DNA from: Marinicella meishanensis
GTDB lineage: Bacteria > Pseudomonadota > Gammaproteobacteria > Xanthomonadales > Marinicellaceae
DNA length: 64,000 nt
Assembly: GCF_019931145.1 (NCBI RefSeq)
Contig: NZ_JAIOUV010000004.1
Location: forward strand, 310,001-374,000
Reading direction: 5' to 3'
Shown: positions 1-7,760 of the stretch, piece after piece
Layout of the letters: each line of letters opens with the position of its first letter
Position numbering within the stretch: the stretch's first letter is position 1
The notes under the pieces: generated by a model
The model's input: only the letters and a program-made list of their open reading frames with translations
The model's database searches: none
Told to the model about the DNA's origin: nothing
Position numbers and translations under genes: made by a program

Positions 1-1208
1 TGCTGGTCGATTTGATCCAGCGTGCGGCAGAACAAGGGGCTTGGGTGTTTTTGGACGAGGCTTACGTCGAGTTTGCCAATGAAGCCGAACCCATTGATTA
101 CGCCGCCTTTGACAACCTGGTGACCCTGCGCACCTTTTCCAAAGCCTTCGGTCTGGCCGGCGCCCGCATTGGCTATTTGTTCGGTCAAGCAGCCATGATC
201 GAACGGTTTCGCGCATTGGCCATGCCGTTCAACGTGTCGCGGGCCAACCTGCAATTGGCCGCCGCCGCTTGGCAAGCCCGCGATGAGATCACAGGCTACT
301 GTCAAACCATAGCCGACAATCGGGCGCAGGTGGTGCGCCTGTTGCAAGACCACGGCATCCAACCCTGTCCCAGCCGGGGCAACTTTGTGCTGTTCGAAAC
401 CAATCCAGCGCAAAAAACCTTGTTTTCGCGGGTGATGCAAAAACGGGGCATCCAAATCAAAACCGAATTGGGCGGCTTGCCCAACGCGGTGCGTTTGACC
501 ATCCCTGAAAACATGGACCAGTTCGAGCAGGCCTTGCGCCTGATTCTCAAACCCGAACTGTTGGCCTTTGACATGGACGGGGTGTTGATTGACACCTCAC
601 AAAGTTATGACCAATGCATCATCCAGACCGTGGCCCAACTGAGCGGACAAACCGTGACCCAGGGAGACATTGAACGCACCCGCGCCCAAGGCGGTTTCAA
701 CAACGATTGGGTGTTGGCGGCTGAGTTGATTCAACAACAAGGCGTACAAGTCCCCTACCAACAGGTGGTGGACACATTCCAAGCCTTGTATCTGGGTGAT
801 GCACAACAAATCGGGTTGGTTGCCCAGGAGCGGGACTTGTTGCAAAATCCTTTGAAACAAACGGTATTCAGTCCCGCCAACACCACCGCCATCGTCACCG
901 GTCGGCCCCGGGCTGAAGCCGCACAAGGCGTCAAACAATTGGGCATTGAGCCAAACCACGTGATCAGTGCCGATGACGTGACGGCACAAAAGCCAGACCC
1001 TGAGGGTTTGCAACGGGTGATGCAACAAAGCGGTGCCAGCCGTGCCTGGTTTTGTGGCGACACCGTCGATGACATGCAAGCCGGCACCCAAGCCGGTTGT
1101 GTGTGCATTGGCATTGGTGCGCGCACCGCAGCCGAACAAGACAACTTATACCGAGCCGGGGCCGATGTGGTCCTGGAGCACATCAACCAATTGGAGTTTT
1201 TATTGTGA
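1..1208 (+). CDS. hisC: Histidinol-phosphate aminotransferase (C-terminal part) fused to a HAD-family phosphatase domain
   Basis: The reading frame is open from the window edge, so the N-terminus of HisC is missing. The first ~175 visible residues are the PLP-dependent aminotransferase large and small domains, with the TFSKAFGLAGARIGY segment carrying the Schiff-base lysine and the late VRLTIP segment. It continues without a stop into a HAD hydrolase: motif I FDMDGVLID, motif II IVTGRP, motif III QKPDPEG, motif IV WFCGDTVDDM. HisC converts imidazole-acetol phosphate to L-histidinol phosphate. HAD enzymes often dephosphorylate small phosphates, so the fused domain may perform the next step, histidinol-phosphate phosphatase. 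Consistent with this, the adjacent HisB lacks the N-terminal phosphatase domain usual in enteric bacteria. Its stop codon overlaps the hisB GTG start. The HisC identity is firm; the phosphatase substrate is inferred. Confidence 0.9.
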   Translation, partial: LVDLIQRAAEQGAWVFLDEAYVEFANEAEPIDYAAFDNLVTLRTFSKAFGLAGARIGYLFGQAAMIERFRALAMPFNVSRANLQLAAAAWQARDEITGYCQTIADNRAQVVRLLQDHGIQPCPSRGNFVLFETNPAQKTLFSRVMQKRGIQIKTELGGLPNAVRLTIPENMDQFEQALRLILKPELLAFDMDGVLIDTSQSYDQCIIQTVAQLSGQTVTQGDIERTRAQGGFNNDWVLAAELIQQQGVQVPYQQVVDTFQALYLGDAQQIGLVAQERDLLQNPLKQTVFSPANTTAIVTGRPRAEAAQGVKQLGIEPNHVISADDVTAQKPDPEGLQRVMQQSGASRAWFCGDTVDDMQAGTQAGCVCIGIGARTAAEQDNLYRAGADVVLEHINQLEFLL

Positions 1209-1777
1209 TTAAAGTAGCCAGAGCCACCAAAGAGACCCAAATCAAATTGTCGCTGGACATCAACGGCGATCCCAGTGCCAAAAACATCGACACCAGCTTG
1301 CCGTTTTTCGATCACATGTTGGACCAACTGGCCTCACATGCCGGCTGGTATTTGGACTTGCAAGTCACCGCCGACCTGGAAGTCGACGACCACCATGGCA
1401 TTGAGGATGTGGCGATTTGTTTGGGTGAGGCTTTGTACCAAGCCTGGCAAGCGGCCAAACCCAACCAGCGTTATGGCCAACGGCTGTTGCCAATGGATGA
1501 GGCTTTGACGATGTGCGCGGTGGATTTGTGCGGGCGGCCCTATGCGGTGATTGACCTGCCCTTTTCCCAACCCATGCTGGGCGGCATCAACACCGAGATG
1601 TGGGAACACTTTTTTTACACCCTGAGCATCAACAGCAAAATCTGTTTGCACTTGAAGAATCAATATTTTCGCAACAACCACCACCTGGTGGAAAGCGCCT
1701 TCAAAGCCCTGGCTTATGCCTTGAAAGAAGCCTTACAGCCGGTAGCAGGTGAGCGCTCGACCAAGGGGGTTTTATGA
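1205..1777 (+). CDS. hisB: Imidazoleglycerol-phosphate dehydratase, monofunctional
   Basis: This 190-residue protein has the full IGPD fold: FFDHMLDQLASH, the metal-binding DDHHGIEDVAICLG, and the second-half HHLVESAFKALAYALKEAL motif. It dehydrates imidazole-glycerol phosphate to imidazole-acetol phosphate. The start is taken as GTG overlapping the upstream stop in a GTGA junction; a longer frame upstream lies inside hisC and has no IGPD homology. The length matches monofunctional HisB and not the ~355-residue bifunctional enteric enzyme, so no phosphatase is encoded here. It overlaps hisH by four bases (ATGA), indicating translational coupling. Confidence 0.95.
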   Translation: MIKVARATKETQIKLSLDINGDPSAKNIDTSLPFFDHMLDQLASHAGWYLDLQVTADLEVDDHHGIEDVAICLGEALYQAWQAAKPNQRYGQRLLPMDEALTMCAVDLCGRPYAVIDLPFSQPMLGGINTEMWEHFFYTLSINSKICLHLKNQYFRNNHHLVESAFKALAYALKEALQPVAGERSTKGVL

Positions 1778-2379
1778 ATGCCGAGTTGAACAAACCGAAA
1801 ACCCAGGTCGGGGTGATCGACCTCAATTCGGGTAATTTATTGAGCATGCAAACCGCGATCACCGCCGCGGGTTGTGAATTACACACCCTGCAACAACCCC
1901 GAGCCAGTTTGCTGAAACAATTGGACGTGCTGGTGATGCCGGGTCAAGGTCGTTTTGCGTACGTCATGAATCAAATCGATCGGCATGGTTGGCGCGATTT
2001 TCTGCTCGAATGGGTGCGCAATGGCAAACGCCTGGTCGGTGTCTGTGTCGGCATGCAGGTGTTGTTTGAAGGCAGCGACGAAGATCCCGAAGCGGTCGGC
2101 TTGGGCTTGTTCCAAGGCCGCTGTCAGCGCTTGTCACATCCCAAAACCCCAATGGTCGGCTGGGCCCAACTGGACTCATATAAATTGACACTGAAAGACC
2201 AATTCGCTTATTTCGTCAATTCCTTCGCCATCAAAGCCTGTCCATTCGCCACCGCCAAAGTCACTTACGGTGATGCCTTTTGTGCATCGGTGCAACGCGG
2301 CAACTTATACGGTTTTCAATTTCACCCAGAGAAATCTGGCTTTTTTGGCAGGGGGTTGATGCAACATGTATGTCAATGA
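1774..2379 (+). CDS. hisH: Imidazole glycerol phosphate synthase, glutamine amidotransferase subunit
   Basis: This is a class I glutamine amidotransferase of 201 residues. The nucleophile elbow GVCVGMQVLFEGS carries the catalytic cysteine, and QFHPEKSG carries the catalytic His and Glu. The N-terminal VGVIDLNSGNLLSM and VMPGQGRF segments match HisH, although the usual PGVGAF is changed to PGQGRF. It releases ammonia from glutamine and channels it to HisF, forming IGP and AICAR. It overlaps hisB by 4 nt at its start and hisF by 14 nt at its end. Confidence 0.94.
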   Translation: MNAELNKPKTQVGVIDLNSGNLLSMQTAITAAGCELHTLQQPRASLLKQLDVLVMPGQGRFAYVMNQIDRHGWRDFLLEWVRNGKRLVGVCVGMQVLFEGSDEDPEAVGLGLFQGRCQRLSHPKTPMVGWAQLDSYKLTLKDQFAYFVNSFAIKACPFATAKVTYGDAFCASVQRGNLYGFQFHPEKSGFFGRGLMQHVCQ

Positions 2380-3154
2380 TGACTCGTCCAATTCGGACTT
2401 GACCGCCCGCGTCATCCCCTGCTTGGATGTGGCCCATGGGCGGGTGGTGAAAGGCACCAATTTCAAACAATTGTTGGATATGGGGGACCCGGTGGAACTG
2501 GCCCAATTGTACGAACAGCAAGGGGCGGATGAATTGATTTTTCTCGACATCAAAGCCTCGGTTGATGGCCAACAATCGGCCCTGGACATGGTTTATCAGG
2601 TGTCCACCCATTTGTCGATCCCGTTTGCGGTCGGCGGTGGCATCAAAAACTTGGACGACGTGCACCGCTTTTTCCATGCCGGGGCCGACAAAGTGACCCT
2701 CAACACCATGGCAGTGGAACAGCCCGAACTGATCAACCAGATCGCCACCCAGTACGGCTCGCAAAGCATCGTGGTGGCGGTCGACGTCAACCATGAAGCC
2801 GATGGCTCCTTGGCGATCTACACCCACGGCGGCTCGCGCCGGGTGGCGGTGAATTACCATGACTGGATTCAGCAAGTGGTGGATCGGGGCTGTGGCGAAA
2901 TCCTGCTCACGGCGATGCACAAAGACGGCACCGGCAGTGGTTTTGACACCGATCTGCTGGCCCAATTTGGGGCCGATTTTCCGGTGCAAGTGATTGCTTC
3001 GGGGGGCGCCAAAGGCCCGCAAGACTTTTTGAACGCAATCCATGCCGGGGCCGATGCGGTGCTGGCTGCCGGCCTGTTTCACCGCGGCGAGTACACCGTC
3101 GGTGAGATCAAAGAATTTTTAATCAACAACAACATAAAAATCAGAAAAACTTAA
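2366..3154 (+). CDS. hisF: Imidazole glycerol phosphate synthase, cyclase subunit
   Basis: This is a 262-residue (beta/alpha)8 barrel. The two catalytic aspartates are in RVIPCLDVAHGRVVKG near the N-terminus and in LLTAMHKDGTGSGFD in the second half. Phosphate-binding loops are AVGGGIKN and VIASGGAKGP. It uses ammonia from HisH to convert PRFAR to IGP plus AICAR. The start ATG lies inside the end of hisH. A non-coding gap of ~290 bp follows before hisA, which is unusual in this otherwise overlapping cluster. Confidence 0.95.
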   Translation: MYVNDDSSNSDLTARVIPCLDVAHGRVVKGTNFKQLLDMGDPVELAQLYEQQGADELIFLDIKASVDGQQSALDMVYQVSTHLSIPFAVGGGIKNLDDVHRFFHAGADKVTLNTMAVEQPELINQIATQYGSQSIVVAVDVNHEADGSLAIYTHGGSRRVAVNYHDWIQQVVDRGCGEILLTAMHKDGTGSGFDTDLLAQFGADFPVQVIASGGAKGPQDFLNAIHAGADAVLAAGLFHRGEYTVGEIKEFLINNNIKIRKT

Positions 3155-3447
3155 CCACATTGTTGATTTGTGAATTTAACAACCGACTGAACCAAGAATA
3201 AGTGGTTTCAGCTGTGGTTCATAACAAGGCATGGGTGCGCATATGAATTGACACAAGACCATTTGAATACGTCCACAAAGCAAAAAAAATAAAAACGAAT
3301 ATAAAACAACAAAAACTTGTGGATTGAGCTGAGGCTCAGGTCAAGGCGTTGGCGCACACAGCATGTGAGTGTATAAAGATACGTGACCATGCGAGTACGT
3401 CTACAACGCAGGATTGAGACTCAGATCGATTCACCCCTGGAGAAAAT
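3155..3447 (+). repeat. Intergenic spacer between hisF and hisA with diverged tandem repeat
   Basis: This 293-bp spacer has no convincing ORF. Two related copies can be aligned by eye. Copy 1 at about 3210-3282 runs from AGCTGTGG through CAAGGCATGGGTGCGCA to TACGTCCACAAAGCA. Copy 2 at about 3327-3410 runs from AGCTGAGG through CAAGGCGTTGGCGCACA to TACGTCTACAACGCA. A partial third echo (GGATTGAGACTCAG) starts at 3411. An A-rich tract at 3281-3320 separates the copies. A ribosome binding site (CTGGAGA) precedes hisA at 3437-3443. The spacer may hold a regulatory element or internal promoter; I see no clear -35/-10 pair. Confidence 0.55.
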
Positions 3448-4692
3448 ATGTTAATACCCAGTATCGATCTCATGGGCGGCAAAGCCGTGCAGTTACAACA
3501 AGGCGAAGGCGACAATAAAATCCACGAACGCGAAGACGTGTTTGAATTGCTCGAAGAATTTTCCTTGTATGGCGAGGTGGCCATCATTGATTTGGATGCG
3601 GCCATGGGCCAGGGCTCCAATCAAGCACTGATAGAACAACTGCTGCGCCGGCGACCTTGTCGGGTGGGCGGTGGCATCCGCGACCTGGAAACGGCCAAAA
3701 GCTATTTGGCCGCCGGTGCCAGCAAGATCATTTTGGGCACCTCGGCCAGTCAGGATTGGGTCAAAAAGTTACCACGCCAATCACTGATTTTTGCCATCGA
3801 TGCCAAAGACGATCACTTGACCACCCATGGCTGGAAAAAAACACAAGACATCAAGGTTCTGGACATCATCGACGATTGGGCCCAACACTGCGGTGAGTTC
3901 TTGTATACCCAAGTGAAAAAAGAAGGCATGATGCAAGGCATTGATCAAGCACGGATCAGTGCGGTGATCGAAGCTTCACCCATTCCGGTCACCGTGGCCG
4001 GCGGCATCACCAGCTACGAAGACTTGCAATGGATCAACCAACACGGTGCCAATTCGCAGATTGGCATGGCCATTTATTCCGGACACATGTCGTTGACCAC
4101 CGCCTTCATGTCTTTGGTTGATTTCAACAAGGCACCGCTGGTACCGACCGTGGTGCAGGATGTGAAAACCCATAAAGTGCTGATGCTGGCTTACTCATCA
4201 GCCGAGTCATTACAACACGCCCTGACGCACCGCACCGGCACCTATTTTTCAAGATCCAGAAATGAATTGTGGACCAAAGGGCTGACCAGCAACAACACCC
4301 AACAATTGCGGCAAGTGGATGTGGATTGTGACGGCGATTCCTTGTTGTTTCTGGTTGAACAAGTCAACAACGCCTGCCATTTTGATCGCTATTCCTGCTT
4401 TCCCAGCCAACGCAAAAGTTATACACTGGACTACCTGGATGAGGTGTTGGAACAACGCATGCAGGCCACAGATGGACCACCATCCTTCAGTCAAAAACTG
4501 CTCGCCAGTGAAGCCATGCAGATTGAGAAACTGAAAGAAGAATGCGATGAGTTGATCGAGGCCACCGAGCACAACCACGTGCGCTGGGAAGCCGCCGATT
4601 TGTTGTTCTTCACCCTGGTGATGGCCAAAGCCAAAGGCGTGGGCATCCAAGAAATAGTCAATGACTTGCGGAGTCGAAACCATGAGCGATGA
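3448..4692 (+). CDS. hisA: HisA-HisI-HisE trifunctional fusion (ProFAR isomerase / PR-AMP cyclohydrolase / PR-ATP pyrophosphatase)
   Basis: Residues ~1-230 are HisA: MLIPSIDLMGGKAVQL with the catalytic Asp, RVGGGIRD, and TVAGGITSYEDL in the second half. Residues ~230-330 are HisI, with VQDVKTHKVLMLAYSS, GTYFSRSRNELWTKG, VDCDGDSLLFLVEQ and the zinc region CHFDRYSCF. Residues ~340-414 are HisE, with KLKEECDELIEA and WEAADLLFF. One polypeptide would therefore catalyse steps 2, 3 and 4 of histidine synthesis. HisI-HisE fusions are common; I am not aware of HisA joined to them as a usual arrangement. The reading frame is continuous and all three domains look intact. It overlaps hisD by 11 nt. Confidence 0.93.
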   Translation: MLIPSIDLMGGKAVQLQQGEGDNKIHEREDVFELLEEFSLYGEVAIIDLDAAMGQGSNQALIEQLLRRRPCRVGGGIRDLETAKSYLAAGASKIILGTSASQDWVKKLPRQSLIFAIDAKDDHLTTHGWKKTQDIKVLDIIDDWAQHCGEFLYTQVKKEGMMQGIDQARISAVIEASPIPVTVAGGITSYEDLQWINQHGANSQIGMAIYSGHMSLTTAFMSLVDFNKAPLVPTVVQDVKTHKVLMLAYSSAESLQHALTHRTGTYFSRSRNELWTKGLTSNNTQQLRQVDVDCDGDSLLFLVEQVNNACHFDRYSCFPSQRKSYTLDYLDEVLEQRMQATDGPPSFSQKLLASEAMQIEKLKEECDELIEATEHNHVRWEAADLLFFTLVMAKAKGVGIQEIVNDLRSRNHER

Positions 4693-5893
4693 ATTTGTGC
4701 GGGTGTCTGAGTACCAGCGCCCCACCTTTAAAAACCAAGAAAAAATCGAAACCACGGTGGCCAAGATATTGGCCAAGATCAAACAGCATGGCGATCAGGC
4801 GGTGCAGGCCATCAGCCAAAAAATTGATGGACAACCGGTGCAATACATTGACCTGTTGCCGTTCGATGAATACCCCATTGAGCAATCGTTGAAAGATGCC
4901 ATTCAAAGCGCCCACCGCCGCATCAAAAAGTTTTGTCAATTTCAAATGAAGGACCTGAAGAACGACCAGTTCAGCGATGAAATGGGCGATTTTGGTTTTG
5001 TCTATCAACCCATTGAGCGCATCGGCGCCTACATCCCCGGTGGCCAGTTTCCACTGATTTCAACCGCCTTGATGACCTTGACGCCGGCCCAGGTGGCCGG
5101 CTGTCCGGTGCGGGTGGCCTGTTCGCCTTCGGCTGATCCGGCTTTGTTGGCCGCTGCCAGTTTGGCCGGGGCCACACAGTTTTTACACGTGGGTGGGGCC
5201 CAAGCCATTGGCGCCCTGTCATACGGCTTTGACCAAACCCCACCGGTCAACATGATCGTCGGACCAGGTAATGCGTTTGTCAATCAAGCCAAAGCCCAAA
5301 TACAACACCGCACCCAAATCGACACACTGGCCGGACCCAGCGAGCTGTTGATTTATGCCAATCACATCAAACAACCCGAATGGCTGATGTTCGATGCCCT
5401 GGCCCAAGCCGAACACGACGCCCATGCCGTCAGTCTGGTGGTCAGTGAACAGGAAGACTTGCTGTTGAACTTACATGGCTTGTTGGCCGAACACGAGCGT
5501 GGCCAAGAACTCCTGGAAAATGACAACATCGTGTTGTTGTTGGCCGATGATCAACAACAGGCCTTGGACTTCATCAATGATTATGCCCCCGAACACCTGA
5601 TGGTCTGTGATGAGTCCATGAAAACCGGCTTGTTCACCAACTACGGTTCCTTGTTCATTGGTGAAAATTCGGCGGTGGCTTTTGGTGATTATTGTGCCGG
5701 ACCCAACCACACCTTGCCCACCGCTGGGGCCGGTAAGTTTTCGGGCGGATTGAGTGTGCATCAATTTTTGAAAGTCCTGTCCACCCAAAAAATCAGTGCC
5801 ACAGGTCGCGGGGTGTTGGCCAACATCGCGGCCAAATTGGCCGCTGCCGAAGGCCTGGTTTATCACCAACAAAGCGCCGAAATCAGGAAGTAA
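4682..5893 (+). CDS. hisD: Histidinol dehydrogenase
   Basis: This zinc enzyme oxidises L-histidinol to L-histidine with two NAD+. Visible motifs are GAYIPGG, MIVGPGNAFVNQAKAQ, IDTLAGPSELLIYA, AEHDAHA, APEHLMVCD and GPNHTLPTAGAGKFSGGLSVHQFLK, covering metal and substrate ligands. The ATG at 4682, just inside the end of hisA-IE, is preferred to an upstream ATG at 4661 because the SDEFVRV beginning suits the family. The protein (403 aa) is a little shorter than the usual ~430. It is the last gene of the cluster; a hairpin follows immediately. Confidence 0.95.
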   Translation: MSDEFVRVSEYQRPTFKNQEKIETTVAKILAKIKQHGDQAVQAISQKIDGQPVQYIDLLPFDEYPIEQSLKDAIQSAHRRIKKFCQFQMKDLKNDQFSDEMGDFGFVYQPIERIGAYIPGGQFPLISTALMTLTPAQVAGCPVRVACSPSADPALLAAASLAGATQFLHVGGAQAIGALSYGFDQTPPVNMIVGPGNAFVNQAKAQIQHRTQIDTLAGPSELLIYANHIKQPEWLMFDALAQAEHDAHAVSLVVSEQEDLLLNLHGLLAEHERGQELLENDNIVLLLADDQQQALDFINDYAPEHLMVCDESMKTGLFTNYGSLFIGENSAVAFGDYCAGPNHTLPTAGAGKFSGGLSVHQFLKVLSTQKISATGRGVLANIAAKLAAAEGLVYHQQSAEIRK

Positions 5894-5897
5894 GAGC

Positions 5898-5932
5898 AGA
5901 TCAGGCTGATCCCGACTGTCGGGATCTGATCT
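5898..5932 (+). terminator. Hairpin directly after hisD
   Basis: Arms AGATCAG + GATCCCGA (5898-5915, with a 3-nt bulge) pair with TCGGGATCTGATCT (5919-5932) around a 3-nt loop. It starts five bases after the hisD stop. No T-run follows, so it is either a factor-dependent or processing hairpin or a weak terminator. Confidence 0.55.
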
Positions 5933-5969
5933 TCAGGAAGGAGAAGAGTCCTGATCCGGCGCCCATGTC

Positions 5970-6053
5970 AGTAGGCCTTTGACTGACTTCAAAGACAAAC
6001 AGAAGAGGAGAGCGTAAAGGTGTTTGTCTCTGAAAATCAGTCAGAGGTCTGCT
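5970..6053 (+). repeat. Long imperfect inverted repeat (~31-bp arms) in the hisD downstream region
   Basis: The left arm, 5970-6000, runs from AGTAGGCCTTTGACTGAC to AAAGACAAAC. The right arm, 6022-6053, runs from GTTTGTCTCTGAAAATCAG to TCAGAGGTCTGCT. They pair over almost their whole length around a ~21-nt purine-rich loop. Several differences are G-U compatible, which favours a transcribed RNA structure over a DNA-only palindrome. The rest of the 278-bp gap (5894-6171) holds a near-palindrome GGTTCCACACTGTGAACC at 6114-6131 and no ORF. The function is unknown: structured RNA, attenuator or mobile-repeat relic are all possible. Confidence 0.6.
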
Positions 6054-6171
6054 ATATCAACGGGCCAAACTCCATTTGGTTACACACCTTTGCATCAAGC
6101 CGGTCATCCACCGGGTTCCACACTGTGAACCAGTACCTGATCCTGACCCCTGATTAAGCTAGAATGAAGAC

Positions 6172-7095
6172 ATGAAATTGCACACAAAATCATTGATGAA
6201 ACGGCTGCCGATCTGGCTGGGCCTGGTCTTGGCGGCTGCAACCCAAGCCCAATCCCTGCCACCCCATGAGCCGCTGGATGTGCTGATCGTGTCTGATGAA
6301 GTCAACCCCCATGGCTTGGCCGATGCCGACTTGATGCAACCGGGTGACTTATCACAAACCTTGAGCCAAACCACGGCCCTGAACAGCCACATCATTTTGG
6401 AAATAGACACCAACGACATTGAGTTGGCCACCGCTGCCTTGAATTTACCGGTCGGGCATGTGGACCGCCCCGAGGTGTTGATTTATTTTGCCCACCGCAT
6501 TCCCAACAACGGCAACAACGCAGCCGGTCGCCAGGCGGCTTTCGTCAGTGCCGTGGACAACTTCTTACAAACCGGTGGTGGGGTGATCAGCTTTCATCAC
6601 GGCATTTACCTGACCGGCGGCAAACAAGGCATACAGGATTTATTGGGCTCACAAGCCACCGGCGCGGTGCCCTGGAACACCGTCAACGGGCAAGACGTGA
6701 TTTTTGTCGGTGGCAACCATTTCATCGGCACCCATGAGATCACTTATGCCGGCACCACCACCTATGGCAACCCCGGCCAGGGCATTCCCACGGCCAACTA
6801 CCCCTATTTCAACAACACCCCGGATGAGCGCTATCCCCAAATGGATTTCAACAGCGGCAACAGCGGTTGTGAGATCGAGCCTTTGTTCCAGAGCAACTAC
6901 AGCGACAACGGCAACCAACACCTGCTGGGTTACACCAAGTTGTGCCCCGGCTGGACCGCGCCGGTGATGGTCTATCAACCCGGCGAATACCAGCCCAATG
7001 CCACCAGCGGTAACAACCTGCAGATCCTGCTCAACGCCATCTACCACCTCAGTGATTTCCGTTGGGATGTGATCTTTCGCACCACGTTTGATTGA
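6172..7095 (+). CDS. Secreted ThuA-like protein with D-[VLI]-I-F-x3-F-[DE] C-terminal tail
   Basis: The N-terminus MKLHTKSLMKRLPIWLGLV, ending in ATQAQS, is a signal peptide. The body resembles the ThuA class I glutamine-amidotransferase-like fold: DVLIVSDEVNPHG near the start, VLIYFAHRIP, and GGGVISFHHGIYLTGG at ~residues 135-150. ThuA-like proteins are often linked to sugar or trehalose metabolism or are of unknown function. The C-terminus ends DVIFRTTFD, matching tails on four other secreted proteins in this window. It stands alone between the his cluster and a small membrane gene. The fold is moderately sure, the substrate unknown. Confidence 0.72.
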   Translation: MKLHTKSLMKRLPIWLGLVLAAATQAQSLPPHEPLDVLIVSDEVNPHGLADADLMQPGDLSQTLSQTTALNSHIILEIDTNDIELATAALNLPVGHVDRPEVLIYFAHRIPNNGNNAAGRQAAFVSAVDNFLQTGGGVISFHHGIYLTGGKQGIQDLLGSQATGAVPWNTVNGQDVIFVGGNHFIGTHEITYAGTTTYGNPGQGIPTANYPYFNNTPDERYPQMDFNSGNSGCEIEPLFQSNYSDNGNQHLLGYTKLCPGWTAPVMVYQPGEYQPNATSGNNLQILLNAIYHLSDFRWDVIFRTTFD

Positions 7096-7217
7096 GCTGA
7101 CTTACGTCATCTAATGCGCGATATTAAAGATGATGAAACACGCCTCATTCATTGATTGATCAATGGAACAAGTGTTCATGACAAATGGCACTATGACTGT
7201 GTTGGCAAACCAGCAAA

Positions 7218-7616
7218 ATGGCATCCATTTGGGAATTCAGACCAATGACAACACTTCACCCAATGACCCTTAAAATCATCATATTCCTGCTGGCTGGATT
7301 TCTGATAAGCTACCATTCAGTCAAAGTTTATTCGCTGTTCACTGCAGCAACAAGCTTGATTGGATTCATTGACATCCATGGTATCAGTTCGGTGATAAGA
7401 ACAGCCATCATTGCTGCCTTGATCATGGTGGTGTTCAACATCAAATATGGCTTGGTGCTGATGTGGATCAGCATCAGTGCTTTGATTACCTTGCAGTATT
7501 TTTCCATTGATCAAGTGAAGCATTGGTCGGAATTTCTGAGTCCACTTAAAGGGCTAATTATTCCAACCATCCTGACCATATTAAGCCACACAAAAATCCA
7601 CAAAAACCTCGCTTGA
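7218..7616 (+). CDS. Hypothetical small integral membrane protein
   Basis: This is a 132-residue frame with three or four hydrophobic segments: IIIFLLAGFLISYHSV, a segment around VIRTAIIAALIMVVF, YGLVLMWISISALITL, and LKGLIIPTILTIL. The start could instead be the ATG at 7245. Base composition is more AT-rich than in flanking genes, suggesting a different history. I do not recognise a family. It is followed by two stacked terminator hairpins. It is credible as a gene mainly because of its continuous hydrophobic pattern. Confidence 0.55.
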   Translation: MASIWEFRPMTTLHPMTLKIIIFLLAGFLISYHSVKVYSLFTAATSLIGFIDIHGISSVIRTAIIAALIMVVFNIKYGLVLMWISISALITLQYFSIDQVKHWSEFLSPLKGLIIPTILTILSHTKIHKNLA

Positions 7617-7683
7617 TCTGATCATGGCCGCTTATCGACTTGGTTCAATTTTCGGTTTGACTCGACCACCGTGAAGGATGTGA

Positions 7684-7738
7684 TTTTTTGCACTGCTCTT
7701 GCAGTGTCAAAAAAACCGGGCTCAGGGCCCGGTTTTTG
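7684..7738. terminator. Two tandem bidirectional terminator hairpins
   Basis: The first hairpin is CACTGC-TCTT-GCAGTG at 7691-7706, flanked by TTTTTTG and CAAAAAAA. The second is AAAAACCGGGC/GCCCGGTTTTT at about 7711-7736. Both have T-runs on either strand and lie between convergent genes ending at 7616 and 7761, so both directions can be terminated. Confidence 0.85.
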
Positions 7739-7760
7739 AGGCTTTGTTGATAGACCGCTA

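Noticed and set aside
2261-3082. A 273-codon minus-strand frame over hisF.
   Set aside because: HisF on the plus strand has full catalytic motifs; this frame is an antisense shadow.
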